Shown here in pieces: positions 24,970 to 33,672 of a DNA stretch of 64,000 nucleotides. Origin of the DNA: Streptomyces sp. FIT100 (GTDB taxonomy: Bacteria; Actinomycetota; Actinomycetes; Streptomycetales; Streptomycetaceae). The notes beneath the pieces are model-generated. The model did not search any database and was not told the DNA's origin. It saw nothing but the letters and a program-made list of their open reading frames with translations. Position 1 is the first letter of the stretch. Every line of letters begins with the position of its first letter. The translations under genes were made by a program, and so were the position numbers. The stretch is from positions 620,001-684,000 of the forward strand of contig NZ_CP075715.1 in the NCBI RefSeq assembly GCF_024584805.1, read 5' to 3'.

Positions 24970-25884
24970 CTACGGCACGGCGGTCCATCGCCAGGGCCGC
25001 GCCCCTTGGCGCCCCATCAAGCATTCGATCCTGTACTGGACTTCGCGGAGAGCGTGCGGATGGCCGGGGTGCTCGGTGGCGATCCGGCAAGCGTAGGCGG
25101 TCATGCGCAGTTCCCGAATATCGCGCAGGGTCTCGTAGCCTGGCCAGGCAGTGACGTCCGCGCCGTAGATGGAGCAGAACTCCTCGTAGTCGCTGGACGT
25201 GATGCCGCCGGTCGACGTGAGCTTGACGGCGGTGGACGTCAGATCCCACTCCCGGGGGCCCGTGGTGAAACTGTCGAGGTCGAGGAGATAGGAAATGCCG
25301 TCTTCGGCCGCTGCGACATTGCCGACCCAGGCGTCACCATGCAGGACGCATCGCGAGAGCGTGGGGGCCTCCACCAGGCGCAGCCACGCCGCCTCCAGTC
25401 TGTCCGTATAGCTGTGCAGCCAGGCAAGATTGGCGTCGTCGACAACCGCTGCCTGGTTCAGCCTTGTTCGGATCTTACTGAAAGGCTCGAGCGGCTCCAG
25501 GGCGAAGTCCGGCTCGGGCAGGGAATGCAGAGCCTTGAGGAGGTGGGCGACCTCATTGACCGTGCCGTCCCGGTGGGGCGGCAGCTCCTCCCAGATCGTC
25601 ACGGCCCGGCCATCGACGGTGGTCGGCTGGTCAACGCCGGGGGCAGGGCGTACAGCGGGTATGCCGTGGTCGGCGAGCCAGTTGGCGACGGCGAGTTCAC
25701 GTCGTGCGGTAGGGGTACCCCCGGGTCGGGAGATACGTGCGACGAGCTGCCCGGGGAGCCGCCAGATGGCGTTCTCCGCGATCCGGATCGGCTCGGCGCC
25801 TGCGCAGTCGAGTCCCAGAACCTGGCAGGCGTCGACCAGCACGCGCCGGGAGGTAGTGGCGCTGTCGGTGGAGGCTAGGGTCAC
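24970..25884 (-). CDS. APH-family (aminoglycoside phosphotransferase fold) kinase
   Basis: The 304-aa protein contains the catalytic-loop motif CVLHGDAWVGNVA and the metal-binding DLDSFTTGPREWDL segment of the APH/choline-kinase fold. The N-terminal lobe includes WRLPGQLVARISRPGG. Small kinases of this kind in Streptomyces often phosphorylate metabolites rather than antibiotics, so drug resistance should not be assumed. The GTG start overlaps the stop of the upstream regulator gene, and the pair is a two-gene operon. Confidence 0.82.
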   Translation of the reverse strand: MTLASTDSATTSRRVLVDACQVLGLDCAGAEPIRIAENAIWRLPGQLVARISRPGGTPTARRELAVANWLADHGIPAVRPAPGVDQPTTVDGRAVTIWEELPPHRDGTVNEVAHLLKALHSLPEPDFALEPLEPFSKIRTRLNQAAVVDDANLAWLHSYTDRLEAAWLRLVEAPTLSRCVLHGDAWVGNVAAAEDGISYLLDLDSFTTGPREWDLTSTAVKLTSTGGITSSDYEEFCSIYGADVTAWPGYETLRDIRELRMTAYACRIATEHPGHPHALREVQYRIECLMGRQGARPWRWTAVP

Positions 25885-27272
25885 GTCTTGATCGTCTCCT
25901 TGATGCGGTCGCGCAGGGCTGCTGCCTCGGGGATCGCGCGATGCGTGGCGGCGAGCCTGGCGAGATGGCGCATGTCGTCCACTGCCCGTTGTGAGTGCAG
26001 TTTCGCCACCTCGTCAAGGGCTTGGTGCCCGATGGCAGCAGCCTCGGTCGGGTCTCCCCCGGCCATCGTCAAGGTCGCCAGTTTCGTCCGGGAGAACACA
26101 CGAGACCGTGGGTAGGCATCGGTGTGCCCTTCGACAGCTGCGCGTAACCGGTCTGCTGCGCTGGCCGACTGATACCCGGCCATTGCAAGGTCGTAGAGGG
26201 CATGGCCGGTGTCGCCCGCGTGCTGGGCGGCGTCGTAGTAGGTCATCCACGGCGGATCCTCACCAGGCTGGCTCTGCGCGAACGCTTCATCGGCCTGGCC
26301 GACCGCGCGCAACGCTGACTGCGCGTCTCCGGCTCTGGCCAGAGCGCGGGCCTTGGCGGTGTAGAGCATGGCGCGCTCGGTGGCTGTGAGGCGGTTCTCG
26401 TGGATGAGACCGAGTTCGGCATACGTGAGGCCGGTATCGCAGTCGCCGAGCCACACGGCCTGTCGAGCTCGGTACGAGTAGATCTTCGCGCGCAGGTGCC
26501 ATTGGGCGGCTTCCTCGGCGCAGGCTGCAGCGAAGGCGTAGACGCGGCGGGCGTCCTCGTGGGCGTGAGCATCGAAGTCCGCTGCACCAACGACCATGCC
26601 GAGGCGGGCCGCGGAGGCGAACAAACCGGGACGCAGCGTGTCGCCGCAGGGGAGTTCGAGAAGGGCTGAGGCCCAGCGAAGCTGGGCCTCAGCGGCCGTA
26701 CGGACGATTCCACCGCCGCCGTAGTGGTGATCCCAGCCGGCGAGCACGGTCGCGGCGGCCTCAATCTGCTCAATGTCTTCGCGACGGACCACGGTCGGCA
26801 GGGCGGACGGCTCGCTCGGCTTGATCAGGTGTGAAAACGGGGCGCTGGTCAATAGAGCGGTGACCCCAGTGGCGGAGAGGAAGGCGCGGCGGTTCACGTG
26901 GCTCCCGTCGTCGGTCGTGCTTTCGGCAGTCGACAGCATGACTCCCGGGAAGCCCAGAGCGCCTGGTGGCGCCGGTGACCCGGCCGGCTTGTCCGCATCA
27001 TTAGGGGCCTCGTCCGCGTCAGCGGCCATGCTCCGCAAGAGCCACGCCAGGATGCCCCCCGTGTGCAGTGCCTCGTCGAGTGACCGTGCCAAATCCAGAT
27101 CACAGGGGCGCTCGGCTTTCTCGATCTTGGCGATCGTGCTGCCGCTGACGTGGACGCGCAAGCCCAGGGCCTGCTGCGAAAGCCCGCGCACCTGACGCCA
27201 GTGACGCACGTGGGCGCCGAACCAGTCCCGCGGAGACCGGGTCGGATCAAGATCCTTGGATGGCTGCGGCAC
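25881..27272 (-). CDS. XRE-family regulator with long TPR-like C-terminal domain
   Basis: The start is the GTG at 27272 after GAGGGAG. Residues 17-70 form an HTH (VRHWRQVRGLSQQALGLRVH, VSGSTIAKIEKAERPCDLD). An NRRAFLSATGVTALLTSAP segment lies at about 130-148. The rest is repeated helix pairs (WHLRAKIYSYRARQAVWLGD, ERAMLYTAKARALARAGDAQ) of TPR type, which in such regulators sense a peptide or protein. It is translationally coupled to the APH-like kinase and transcribed away from the biosynthetic-like cluster that starts 213 bp to the right, so it may control that cluster. Confidence 0.82.
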   Translation of the reverse strand: MPQPSKDLDPTRSPRDWFGAHVRHWRQVRGLSQQALGLRVHVSGSTIAKIEKAERPCDLDLARSLDEALHTGGILAWLLRSMAADADEAPNDADKPAGSPAPPGALGFPGVMLSTAESTTDDGSHVNRRAFLSATGVTALLTSAPFSHLIKPSEPSALPTVVRREDIEQIEAAATVLAGWDHHYGGGGIVRTAAEAQLRWASALLELPCGDTLRPGLFASAARLGMVVGAADFDAHAHEDARRVYAFAAACAEEAAQWHLRAKIYSYRARQAVWLGDCDTGLTYAELGLIHENRLTATERAMLYTAKARALARAGDAQSALRAVGQADEAFAQSQPGEDPPWMTYYDAAQHAGDTGHALYDLAMAGYQSASAADRLRAAVEGHTDAYPRSRVFSRTKLATLTMAGGDPTEAAAIGHQALDEVAKLHSQRAVDDMRHLARLAATHRAIPEAAALRDRIKETIKT

Positions 27273-27484
27273 AGTCGCTCCCTCCCCCTGATGCGTACAC
27301 CAGCGCAGTACGCATCTGCCAGTAGCCCGGTAACGAGCCGAGCCCGCAAGGTTTCTACCAAGCAAACGTCACAACTGCCGCCGCCCTGCGGCCTTTTCGG
27401 ACGACGCCGGCCTCGCATGCGTCGCTCGCAGGTATCGAAATGCGTCCCAACCGGGGCAATCCCCAAGCATCAAGGAGATCAGTC

Positions 27485-27727
27485 ATGCCGAAGCCCAAGC
27501 GAGAGAAGCCGAACCACCTGATCTACGCGGAGGTCGTGGGCTCCGAGCCGAGGGTGAGCGTGTGGATGGACGAGCGAGCCTCCTTCCGCGAGAGACAGGG
27601 CTGCAGCCTCGACGCGCTGCAGGACCGCACCGAGTGGGCCGAGGTGAAGTTCGGCGACGAGTTCGCCGCCTGCTACGGCGTGGCGCGGGTGCGCCGCACG
27701 GAGACGAAAAGGGTGGTCGCACAGTGA
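27485..27727 (+). CDS. Small hypothetical protein opening the 27-33 kb cluster (80 aa)
   Basis: The ATG has AAGGAG eight bases upstream. The protein is short and charged (HLIYAEVVGSEPRVSVWMDE, EWAEVKFGDEFAACYGVARV), probably a compact beta-rich fold. Its stop overlaps the GTG of the methyltransferase (GTGA). It is the first gene of a rightward operon whose tight overlaps suggest stoichiometric products. No family recognised. Confidence 0.6.
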   Translation: MPKPKREKPNHLIYAEVVGSEPRVSVWMDERASFRERQGCSLDALQDRTEWAEVKFGDEFAACYGVARVRRTETKRVVAQ

Positions 27728-28401
27728 ACGGAACGACTGAGCAACAAGGCAGTACGGGCGGATGGTCTGAACAGCAGATCGCCTACTACAGGGCACGCGC
27801 CGACGAGTACGACGGCACGTACACCAATCGCATGAGCATGCCGCGGCTTGCGAAGTCCATCGAGGCACTGCCGATCAGCGGTGACGTCCTGGAGCTGGCT
27901 TGCGGTACGGGCCAGTGGACCCGGCTGCTCTATCGCCGTGCACGCAGCCTTACCGCGCTGGACGCTGCACCGGAGATGCTCCGTCATGCCCGCAACCGTA
28001 TGCAGGGCACCACCACCCGCTTCATCGAGGCGGACATCTTCGAGTGGGAGCCGGACCGCCATTACGACACGGTGTTCCTCGCCTTCTGGCTCAGCCATGT
28101 GCCGCCAGCCGAGATGGAGCCGTTCTGGGATCTGCTCAGGTGGGCCCTGGCCCCTGGCGGCTGCGTGGTGTTCCTCGACGACTCGCCGGCGAAGGCGGAG
28201 ATCGAAGAGCTGGCGGTCGGGGCGCCGGTACCGACGGTCCACCGCACCCTCGCCGACGGTTCCCGTCACCTCGCCGTGAAGGTGCTCCGCGACCCTGCCG
28301 GGCTCTCCTCCCAGCTGAACGGCCTGGGTTGGGAATCCCACGTCGAGGCGGTCGACCCCTTCCACCTGACGGGTGTGGCTCGCCCAAGGGAGACCGCATG
28401 A
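27724..28401 (+). CDS. Class I SAM-dependent methyltransferase
   Basis: The 225-aa protein has motif I VLELACGTGQWTRLL at about 55-69, the acidic loop LDAAPEML after the second strand, then ADIFEWEP and post-I motif DTVFLAFWLSHVPP. This is the seven-stranded Rossmann fold of small-molecule methyltransferases (ubiE/Methyltransf_25 type). Acceptor unknown. It is overlapped at both ends by the neighbouring genes, coupling it to the dimethylformamidase-like protein. Confidence 0.85.
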   Translation: MNGTTEQQGSTGGWSEQQIAYYRARADEYDGTYTNRMSMPRLAKSIEALPISGDVLELACGTGQWTRLLYRRARSLTALDAAPEMLRHARNRMQGTTTRFIEADIFEWEPDRHYDTVFLAFWLSHVPPAEMEPFWDLLRWALAPGGCVVFLDDSPAKAEIEELAVGAPVPTVHRTLADGSRHLAVKVLRDPAGLSSQLNGLGWESHVEAVDPFHLTGVARPRETA

Positions 28402-29714
28402 GCACCATCAACGGCTACCCGGCCCGGCCGAGCGTCCGCGCCGGTCACGTGGTCCGACTGCACATCGCGACGTCCGCCGCACGGTTCCACGTCGACTTCT
28501 ACCGCTGGGGAGCGACGCCGGAGCATGCTGGTCACATCGAGTGGCCCGGCAGCGCCGCCTCATCCGGACGATTCGACGCGGACTGGCAGTGGCCCGCGTA
28601 CGAGTTCCTCGTACCCCCTGAGTGGCGTTCCGGGGTGTACATCGCGGTGCTGAGCACGGAGCGCCCGTCCGGCATACCGCCACTGGATGCCAGAGAAGCG
28701 CGCATCCTGCTGGTCGTCACCTCCTCCGCTCCCTCAGGCCGCAGGGTCCTGTACAAGATCCCGACCTTTACGTACCAGGCGTACAACACCGCAGGTGGGG
28801 GCAGCCTCTACAGCGCCTCGCAGGTAACAACACGCCGCCCCGGGGGTGGTGTTGGTGGGCCGGTCAAAGGCCTGCCGGACGCGTATGACCCATCGTCTCC
28901 GCGGCAGACGTTCGCGCACTGGGACGCCCCGTTCATCGCATGGCTGGAGCAGAACCGGATCGCCGCTGACTTCTGCACCGACCTGGACCTTCACGAGGGT
29001 CTGTTCCTACGCGACGGATACCGCCTCCTGGTCTCCGCCGGCCACGATGAATACTGGAGCGCCGAGACTCGCCGACACGTCACCACCTTCCGGGACGCTG
29101 GCGGCCATATCGCCAACTTCGGGGCGAACACCTGCTGGTGGCGAGTCGGAGTCACCCCTGACGGAACAGAGCTGTCCTGCGACAAGTTCCCCCCGGGTGC
29201 CCCCGCCGGCACCGACCCGGACAGCTCGTACGGCTCCCCGGACCATTGGTGGGAGGCGGAGCCGGAGAACGCCCTCCTTGGCGTGAGTTACCGCAACGGC
29301 GGTGGCCACTGGGACGGTACCCGCGCTCCCCTCGGATTCACCGTCACGGATGCCGGCCACTGGGCGTTCTCTGGCACGGGACTGAGGACCGGCGACAGCC
29401 TCGGGCACGATGGGGCGCTGATCGGCTACGAATGCGACGGCGCGGCCTATGAGCCCGACGCCGCTGGCCGCCCGCGTCCCACCGGCCAGGACGGTACGCC
29501 CAAGGACTTCGAGATCCTTGGCGTCGCCGAGCTCCCCTCGGACTGGAACTTCGCCGCTCGAGAGCCGATGCCCAGTCCCCGGGCGGCCACGCTCGGCCTC
29601 TTCACCGCCGCCGGCACGGTCTTCACCGCCGCCACCACCGACTGGGCCCGCCTGCTGGCCACCGATCCCCAAGTGGCAGCGATCACCCGCAACGTCATCA
29701 CCCGTCTCTCCTGA
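28398..29714 (+). CDS. N,N-dimethylformamidase large-subunit-like protein
   Basis: The 438-aa protein matches the C-terminal (glutamine-amidotransferase-like plus beta-sandwich) part of dimethylformamidase beta subunits: KIPTFTYQAYNTAGGGSLY, LLVSAGHDEYWSAETRRHV, GGHIANFGANTCWWRV and PDHWWEAEPENALLGVSYRN. In known enzymes an iron centre hydrolyses N,N-dimethylformamide. Here the partner small subunit is absent and the protein is shorter than the 760-aa beta subunit, so another amide or formyl substrate is likely. The ATG overlaps the methyltransferase stop. Confidence 0.72.
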   Translation: MSTINGYPARPSVRAGHVVRLHIATSAARFHVDFYRWGATPEHAGHIEWPGSAASSGRFDADWQWPAYEFLVPPEWRSGVYIAVLSTERPSGIPPLDAREARILLVVTSSAPSGRRVLYKIPTFTYQAYNTAGGGSLYSASQVTTRRPGGGVGGPVKGLPDAYDPSSPRQTFAHWDAPFIAWLEQNRIAADFCTDLDLHEGLFLRDGYRLLVSAGHDEYWSAETRRHVTTFRDAGGHIANFGANTCWWRVGVTPDGTELSCDKFPPGAPAGTDPDSSYGSPDHWWEAEPENALLGVSYRNGGGHWDGTRAPLGFTVTDAGHWAFSGTGLRTGDSLGHDGALIGYECDGAAYEPDAAGRPRPTGQDGTPKDFEILGVAELPSDWNFAAREPMPSPRAATLGLFTAAGTVFTAATTDWARLLATDPQVAAITRNVITRLS

Positions 29715-29728
29715 CAGAAGGGATCGTT

Positions 29729-30871
29729 GTGTCCGGATACGCACGGCCGCTCAACGTGGTCATCGGTGTCAACGGCATCGGCATGGGCCACTCCGTCAGG
29801 CAGAGCGTGATCGCTCAGTACCTCCGCGACCGCGGGCACGAGGTGCGGATCGTCACCAACGGAGCTGCACGCGTCGAGTACTTCAGGGACCTCGGCTTCA
29901 CCGCGTGGGACGGGTGGATGCCGACGCTTCTGGCCCGCGGGGACCGCATACGCACAAGCGATGCGATACGCGACAACATGTGGCAAGCACCCGTCGGCGT
30001 CACCAAGCACCTCCGCCTGCGTCGGATACTTCGCGAGACCGGTCTCCCCGACGTGTTCGTCACCGACTACGAGCCCAACACTCCACGGCTGGCCTATCAC
30101 TTCGGCCGACCGTTGATCTCGGTCGATCAGCAGAGCAAGTACCGGCACCTCGACCTGCCGGCCGTCGGCCGGTACGCCAGGACCGCGGACGAGCAGCGAC
30201 TGCGCTACTTCGCACCTCGCGTCGATCGGTCCTTCATCTGCTCCTACGTTCCGCTGGAGGCCGACGACCGACGGCTGGAGTTCATCGCCCCGGTCATCCC
30301 CGACTCGGTGCGCTCCACACCGGTCACCACGGAGCCTCTGGCCACGGCCTACTTCTCGCGCTACTTCGACCACGGCCCGGAAGAGTCAGTCGGTACCCTC
30401 GCCTCGGTCTTCCGCCAGTACGTGCCAGACCGCGCCCTGCGGATCTATGTGCAACCGACGGAGATCGGCAATCTACGCAAGTATGCCGACGGCAAGATCG
30501 AAATCTGTACGTTCGACCGCGAGGCGTTCATCACGGACATGGCGCGGTCCGAGGCCGTCTTCTCCAACGCCGGCTTCAATCTCATCAGCGAAGCCTTCGT
30601 ACTCGGCAAACCGGTCCACCTGGTGCCGCTGCCCACGTACGACCAGCACTGGTGCGCCAAGGTCGTCCAGGAAGCAGAACTGGGCACATCCGCGCTGCGC
30701 ATCGACCGCGGTGCGATACTCGACTTTCTCAACCGCACCCGGGAGCTGCGCGACAACGTCGTGCGTCACCGGGATCAGCACCTCGCGATCGACCCCCGGG
30801 AGCGGATCGCCTCCTACCTGGAGAACCTGTCGGCAGCCAGTCCGCGAGCCCTTGCTCCGTCCACCCGGTAG
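29729..30871 (+). CDS. MJ1255/MurG-like GT-B glycosyltransferase
   Basis: The GTG at 29729 is preceded by GAAGGGA. The 380-aa protein has the GT-B N-terminal loop VVIGVNGIGMGHSVRQSVIA, a mid-protein VFVTDYEPNTPRLAYHFGRP segment, and the C-terminal nucleotide-sugar-binding region EAVFSNAGFNLISEAFVLGK followed by LVPLPTYDQHWCA. This resembles the MJ1255/VC2487 family of inverting transferases. The nucleotide-sugar dehydrogenase and epimerase at 35.7-38.1 kb could supply its donor. Acceptor unknown. Confidence 0.82.
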   Translation: MSGYARPLNVVIGVNGIGMGHSVRQSVIAQYLRDRGHEVRIVTNGAARVEYFRDLGFTAWDGWMPTLLARGDRIRTSDAIRDNMWQAPVGVTKHLRLRRILRETGLPDVFVTDYEPNTPRLAYHFGRPLISVDQQSKYRHLDLPAVGRYARTADEQRLRYFAPRVDRSFICSYVPLEADDRRLEFIAPVIPDSVRSTPVTTEPLATAYFSRYFDHGPEESVGTLASVFRQYVPDRALRIYVQPTEIGNLRKYADGKIEICTFDREAFITDMARSEAVFSNAGFNLISEAFVLGKPVHLVPLPTYDQHWCAKVVQEAELGTSALRIDRGAILDFLNRTRELRDNVVRHRDQHLAIDPRERIASYLENLSAASPRALAPSTR

Positions 30872-30877
30872 ACGGCA

Positions 30878-32473
30878 ATGCAGACACCACCGCTCCCTGC
30901 ATACGTGGGCATGGCGGCGACAGTGGCCGGCGCCGTGGGCTGCTATCGCTTCGCAGTCTCGCCCGCGGTACGGGCCATGGCTCGCCGCCGCTCTGTCTCG
31001 CTGGCACTGATCGCTGGTGCCGCGCCTGCGGTACTGCTCGCCTTCAGGCCGCCGCCCGATCCGGGCCCGCTCCGCTGGTTCGTAGTCTTCGTGATCGCCT
31101 TGCTCACTTGGCAGGGAGTGACGAGCGACTACGACGTTACGGAGCCCATCGACCCACAGCGCCAGGACAAACGGCTGCTCCTGCTGCTGGCTGCCGCCTC
31201 GTGCTGTTGGCCTCCAGCTCTCCTGGCCTGGATGGCTGCGTACTGCGGCAAGCTGCGGGGCTGGAAGCATCACGCGATGATGCCGTTACGCATACTCAAG
31301 GCGTACCTCGCCTGGTTCCTCGTAGCGCTGCTCTGCGGCGCTACAGACTCCGCAGCGGGACTCCTCCTGATGCTGGGCTGCGTCTCGCTCTCCCACTACG
31401 TCAAACCCGCCTGGAGCAAGGCCCGCCTGGGGCCGCGCCCCTGGTCGTGGATGTGGCACAACCGCACCCACTACCTCATGGCCTCGGCCTACTCCTGGGG
31501 ATGGGCACGCTTCCTGCACACCGAGACCGTGTCCCGCATACTGCGCCGAGCCCGCGGCCTCGATCGCCCGGTCAACCTGCTCACGATGGCCGTCGAGGCC
31601 GCCGGACTCGTCGCATTCATTGATCGCCGGCTGCTGATCGCGATCCTGGTGGCAACCGCCCTCTTCAACCTTGCCGTCGCCCTCGCTTCGGGCATCCTCT
31701 TCTGGGAGAACATCAGCACCAACATCGCCTTCGCGATCGCAGTCGGGCAGCTTCCCGATGCCGAGTGCAAGACGGCCTTCGGCTGGCCTGCCGCGCTGAT
31801 CGCGCTCACTGCGCTTTTGCTCAGCGCCGCCGACCTGCTGTGGCAGCCCTGGCACCTGGGGTGGTGGGACTCTCCCTTCACAGCCCGTGTCCACTGGCAG
31901 GTGGAGACAGCGTCCGGCGCGAAGCTGGGGCTCTACAACGACTTCATGTGCCCGTACGAGCGCGAGTTCGGGCGCGTCCTGGGCTACTTCCTCACCGACC
32001 AGCCAGTCCTCCACGGCCACCTCGGCATCGTCTGGGACCGGCAGTTACGCGACCGCCTCATCCACGCAGACGGCGACCCCGACCAGCTGCGCGCCATCAA
32101 GCAGACGTACGGCCGGGTGCACGAAGACGAGAAGCAGGCGCGCGACCACATTGCATTTCTGACCACGATGTTCACCCGGCTCAACGCCGGCGCCCAGAAG
32201 AGTCCGCTGCCCAGGTCGCTGCGCCACCTCAAAGCCCCAGGCGGCCAGCTCTACCAATGGGGCGATCTTCCCCCCTACCGAGGTCAGGAACCGGTCCGGC
32301 GCATCACCATCCGCTACCAGGAACGCTGCTACCGCCCAGCCACCTGCGACTTCGTCCTGATCACCGACCTCGCCGTGCAGGAGTTTGACCTCCTCGCGCC
32401 CACCACCGATCACGGGAGTACCTCATGCGCAAGATCTTCGTCGACTGCGGCACCAACCTCGGAGTCGTGCTGA
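30878..32473 (+). CDS. Multi-pass membrane protein, possibly HTTM-like
   Basis: The 531-aa protein has eight to ten hydrophobic segments in its first 330 residues (SLALIAGAAPAVLLAF, WFVVFVIALLTW, LFNLAVALASGILFWEN among others) and a soluble C-terminal domain of about 190 residues ending with REITIRY-like beta strands (RRITIRYQERCYRPATCDFV). The order recalls horizontally transferred TM helix (HTTM)/gamma-carboxylase-like proteins, but I see no decisive motif. Its 3' end overlaps the next gene by 49 bases, an unusually long overlap. Confidence 0.55.
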   Translation: MQTPPLPAYVGMAATVAGAVGCYRFAVSPAVRAMARRRSVSLALIAGAAPAVLLAFRPPPDPGPLRWFVVFVIALLTWQGVTSDYDVTEPIDPQRQDKRLLLLLAAASCCWPPALLAWMAAYCGKLRGWKHHAMMPLRILKAYLAWFLVALLCGATDSAAGLLLMLGCVSLSHYVKPAWSKARLGPRPWSWMWHNRTHYLMASAYSWGWARFLHTETVSRILRRARGLDRPVNLLTMAVEAAGLVAFIDRRLLIAILVATALFNLAVALASGILFWENISTNIAFAIAVGQLPDAECKTAFGWPAALIALTALLLSAADLLWQPWHLGWWDSPFTARVHWQVETASGAKLGLYNDFMCPYEREFGRVLGYFLTDQPVLHGHLGIVWDRQLRDRLIHADGDPDQLRAIKQTYGRVHEDEKQARDHIAFLTTMFTRLNAGAQKSPLPRSLRHLKAPGGQLYQWGDLPPYRGQEPVRRITIRYQERCYRPATCDFVLITDLAVQEFDLLAPTTDHGSTSCARSSSTAAPTSESC

Positions 32474-32979
32474 ACCGCTTCATCCACGAGCTCCCGGACC
32501 ACGACTTCTACGCCTTCGAGCCCAACAAGGACCTCATCCCCTCCATCCGCCACGAAGTCGAACGCGCCGCCCACTCCCCCCACGTCGAGATCTCCAACAG
32601 CGCGGTATGGACCCACGACGGAACGATCGACCTCTTCCTAGGCCACCACGAGAGCTCCACTGTGATGCCCGGCAAGCGCGTGCCGCCGATGTACGACCAA
32701 CAGATCGACTACAGCTCGCCAGTCCCCGTACCCGCCACCGACTTCAGCGCCTGGCTACAGAAGACCGTCAGCCCAGATGACCACGTCGTCGTGAAGATGG
32801 ACATCGAGGGCGCCGAGTACCCCGTACTCACCAAGCTGCTCGCCGACGGAACGATCAGTCTCATCTCCGTCCTCTACATCGAGTGGCACTGCGACCGCTT
32901 CCCCGCCATGAGCCGAGCCGACCACGATCAGATCGCCGGCGCGGTATCCGCCTGCGTCGACGTCCGCGACTGGGACTGA
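32425..32979 (+). CDS. FkbM-family methyltransferase
   Basis: This 184-aa protein has the compact FkbM layout: IFVDCGTNLGVVLNRFI (SAM-binding loop), YAFEPNKDL (acidic residue for ribose), a middle VEISNSAVWTHDGTIDLFLG segment, then the signature VVKMDIEGAEYPVLTKLL. FkbM enzymes O-methylate sugars and polyketides. It begins inside the 3' end of the membrane protein gene and is followed by the histidine phosphatase gene 22 bp later. Confidence 0.85.
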   Translation: MRKIFVDCGTNLGVVLNRFIHELPDHDFYAFEPNKDLIPSIRHEVERAAHSPHVEISNSAVWTHDGTIDLFLGHHESSTVMPGKRVPPMYDQQIDYSSPVPVPATDFSAWLQKTVSPDDHVVVKMDIEGAEYPVLTKLLADGTISLISVLYIEWHCDRFPAMSRADHDQIAGAVSACVDVRDWD

Positions 32980-33001
32980 CCCAGGAAGGGGGCACGAGGT
33001 A

Positions 33002-33640
33002 ATGCACTCGAAGCACATCTACTTGATCAAGCACGGCGAGACAGAAGAAAACCTCCGAGGCATCCACCAGGGCCAAGCCGTCGGCGGCGTGCTCAGCCAG
33101 CGTGGGGGCGACGACATCCGCATGGTCGGCGACAGTCTCTCGGCGGCCGAGATCACCGTGGACCAGATGCTCGTCAGTCCGATGTCCCGTTGCCGTGAGT
33201 CTGCCGCCCTGCTGACAGCCGCTCTGGAACCAGCAGACGTAAGAGTGGACGACCGACTGGCCGCCAAGAACAGCGGCCATCTCGGAGGCAGGCGCAGGGA
33301 CCTCGCTGTAACCGAGGCCGCCCGTAAAAGGGTGCCTGTCCACCAACTCCGCACACCGGGTGGCGAGTCGTCCGAGGACGTCCAAGCCCGCTACGTGCGC
33401 CTGTGGGATGAAGTCTGCGCCGGACCACATCGCACGACCGTCCTCATCGGGCACGGTGGGGGAATCGCTTGCTTACTGTTGCGGCTGACAAGGAACGGCT
33501 TCGATCGCTACCTCGAGCACGTGCCCGGATCCGCAGGCGTCACCTGGGTCGAGGTGGATGAGGAAGCCCCTCGAATCCGGCTGATGAACGTGTCAGCCGC
33601 GGACCTGGCCGGTCACCTCACGGCCCGCACCGCCCGATGA
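33002..33640 (+). CDS. Histidine phosphatase (phosphoglycerate mutase-like)
   Basis: The 212-aa protein starts IYLIKHGETEEN, a variant of the RHGET motif whose His is the phosphate carrier. The downstream acid/base His is in VLIGHGGGIACLL. Between them are SPMSRCRESAALL and GGESSEDVQARY. It belongs to the histidine phosphatase superfamily and, in this cluster, may dephosphorylate a sugar or other small phosphate ester. The ATG follows GAGGTA. It is the last gene of the rightward operon and converges on the MetRS gene. Confidence 0.85.
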   Translation: MHSKHIYLIKHGETEENLRGIHQGQAVGGVLSQRGGDDIRMVGDSLSAAEITVDQMLVSPMSRCRESAALLTAALEPADVRVDDRLAAKNSGHLGGRRRDLAVTEAARKRVPVHQLRTPGGESSEDVQARYVRLWDEVCAGPHRTTVLIGHGGGIACLLLRLTRNGFDRYLEHVPGSAGVTWVEVDEEAPRIRLMNVSAADLAGHLTARTAR

Positions 33641-33672
33641 GGACGCGGGCGGTACGGGTGCGAGAAAGACGG

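Noticed and set aside
24970..25884. Aminoglycoside resistance gene
   Set aside because: The APH fold is present, but nothing shows aminoglycoside specificity; such kinases have many substrates.
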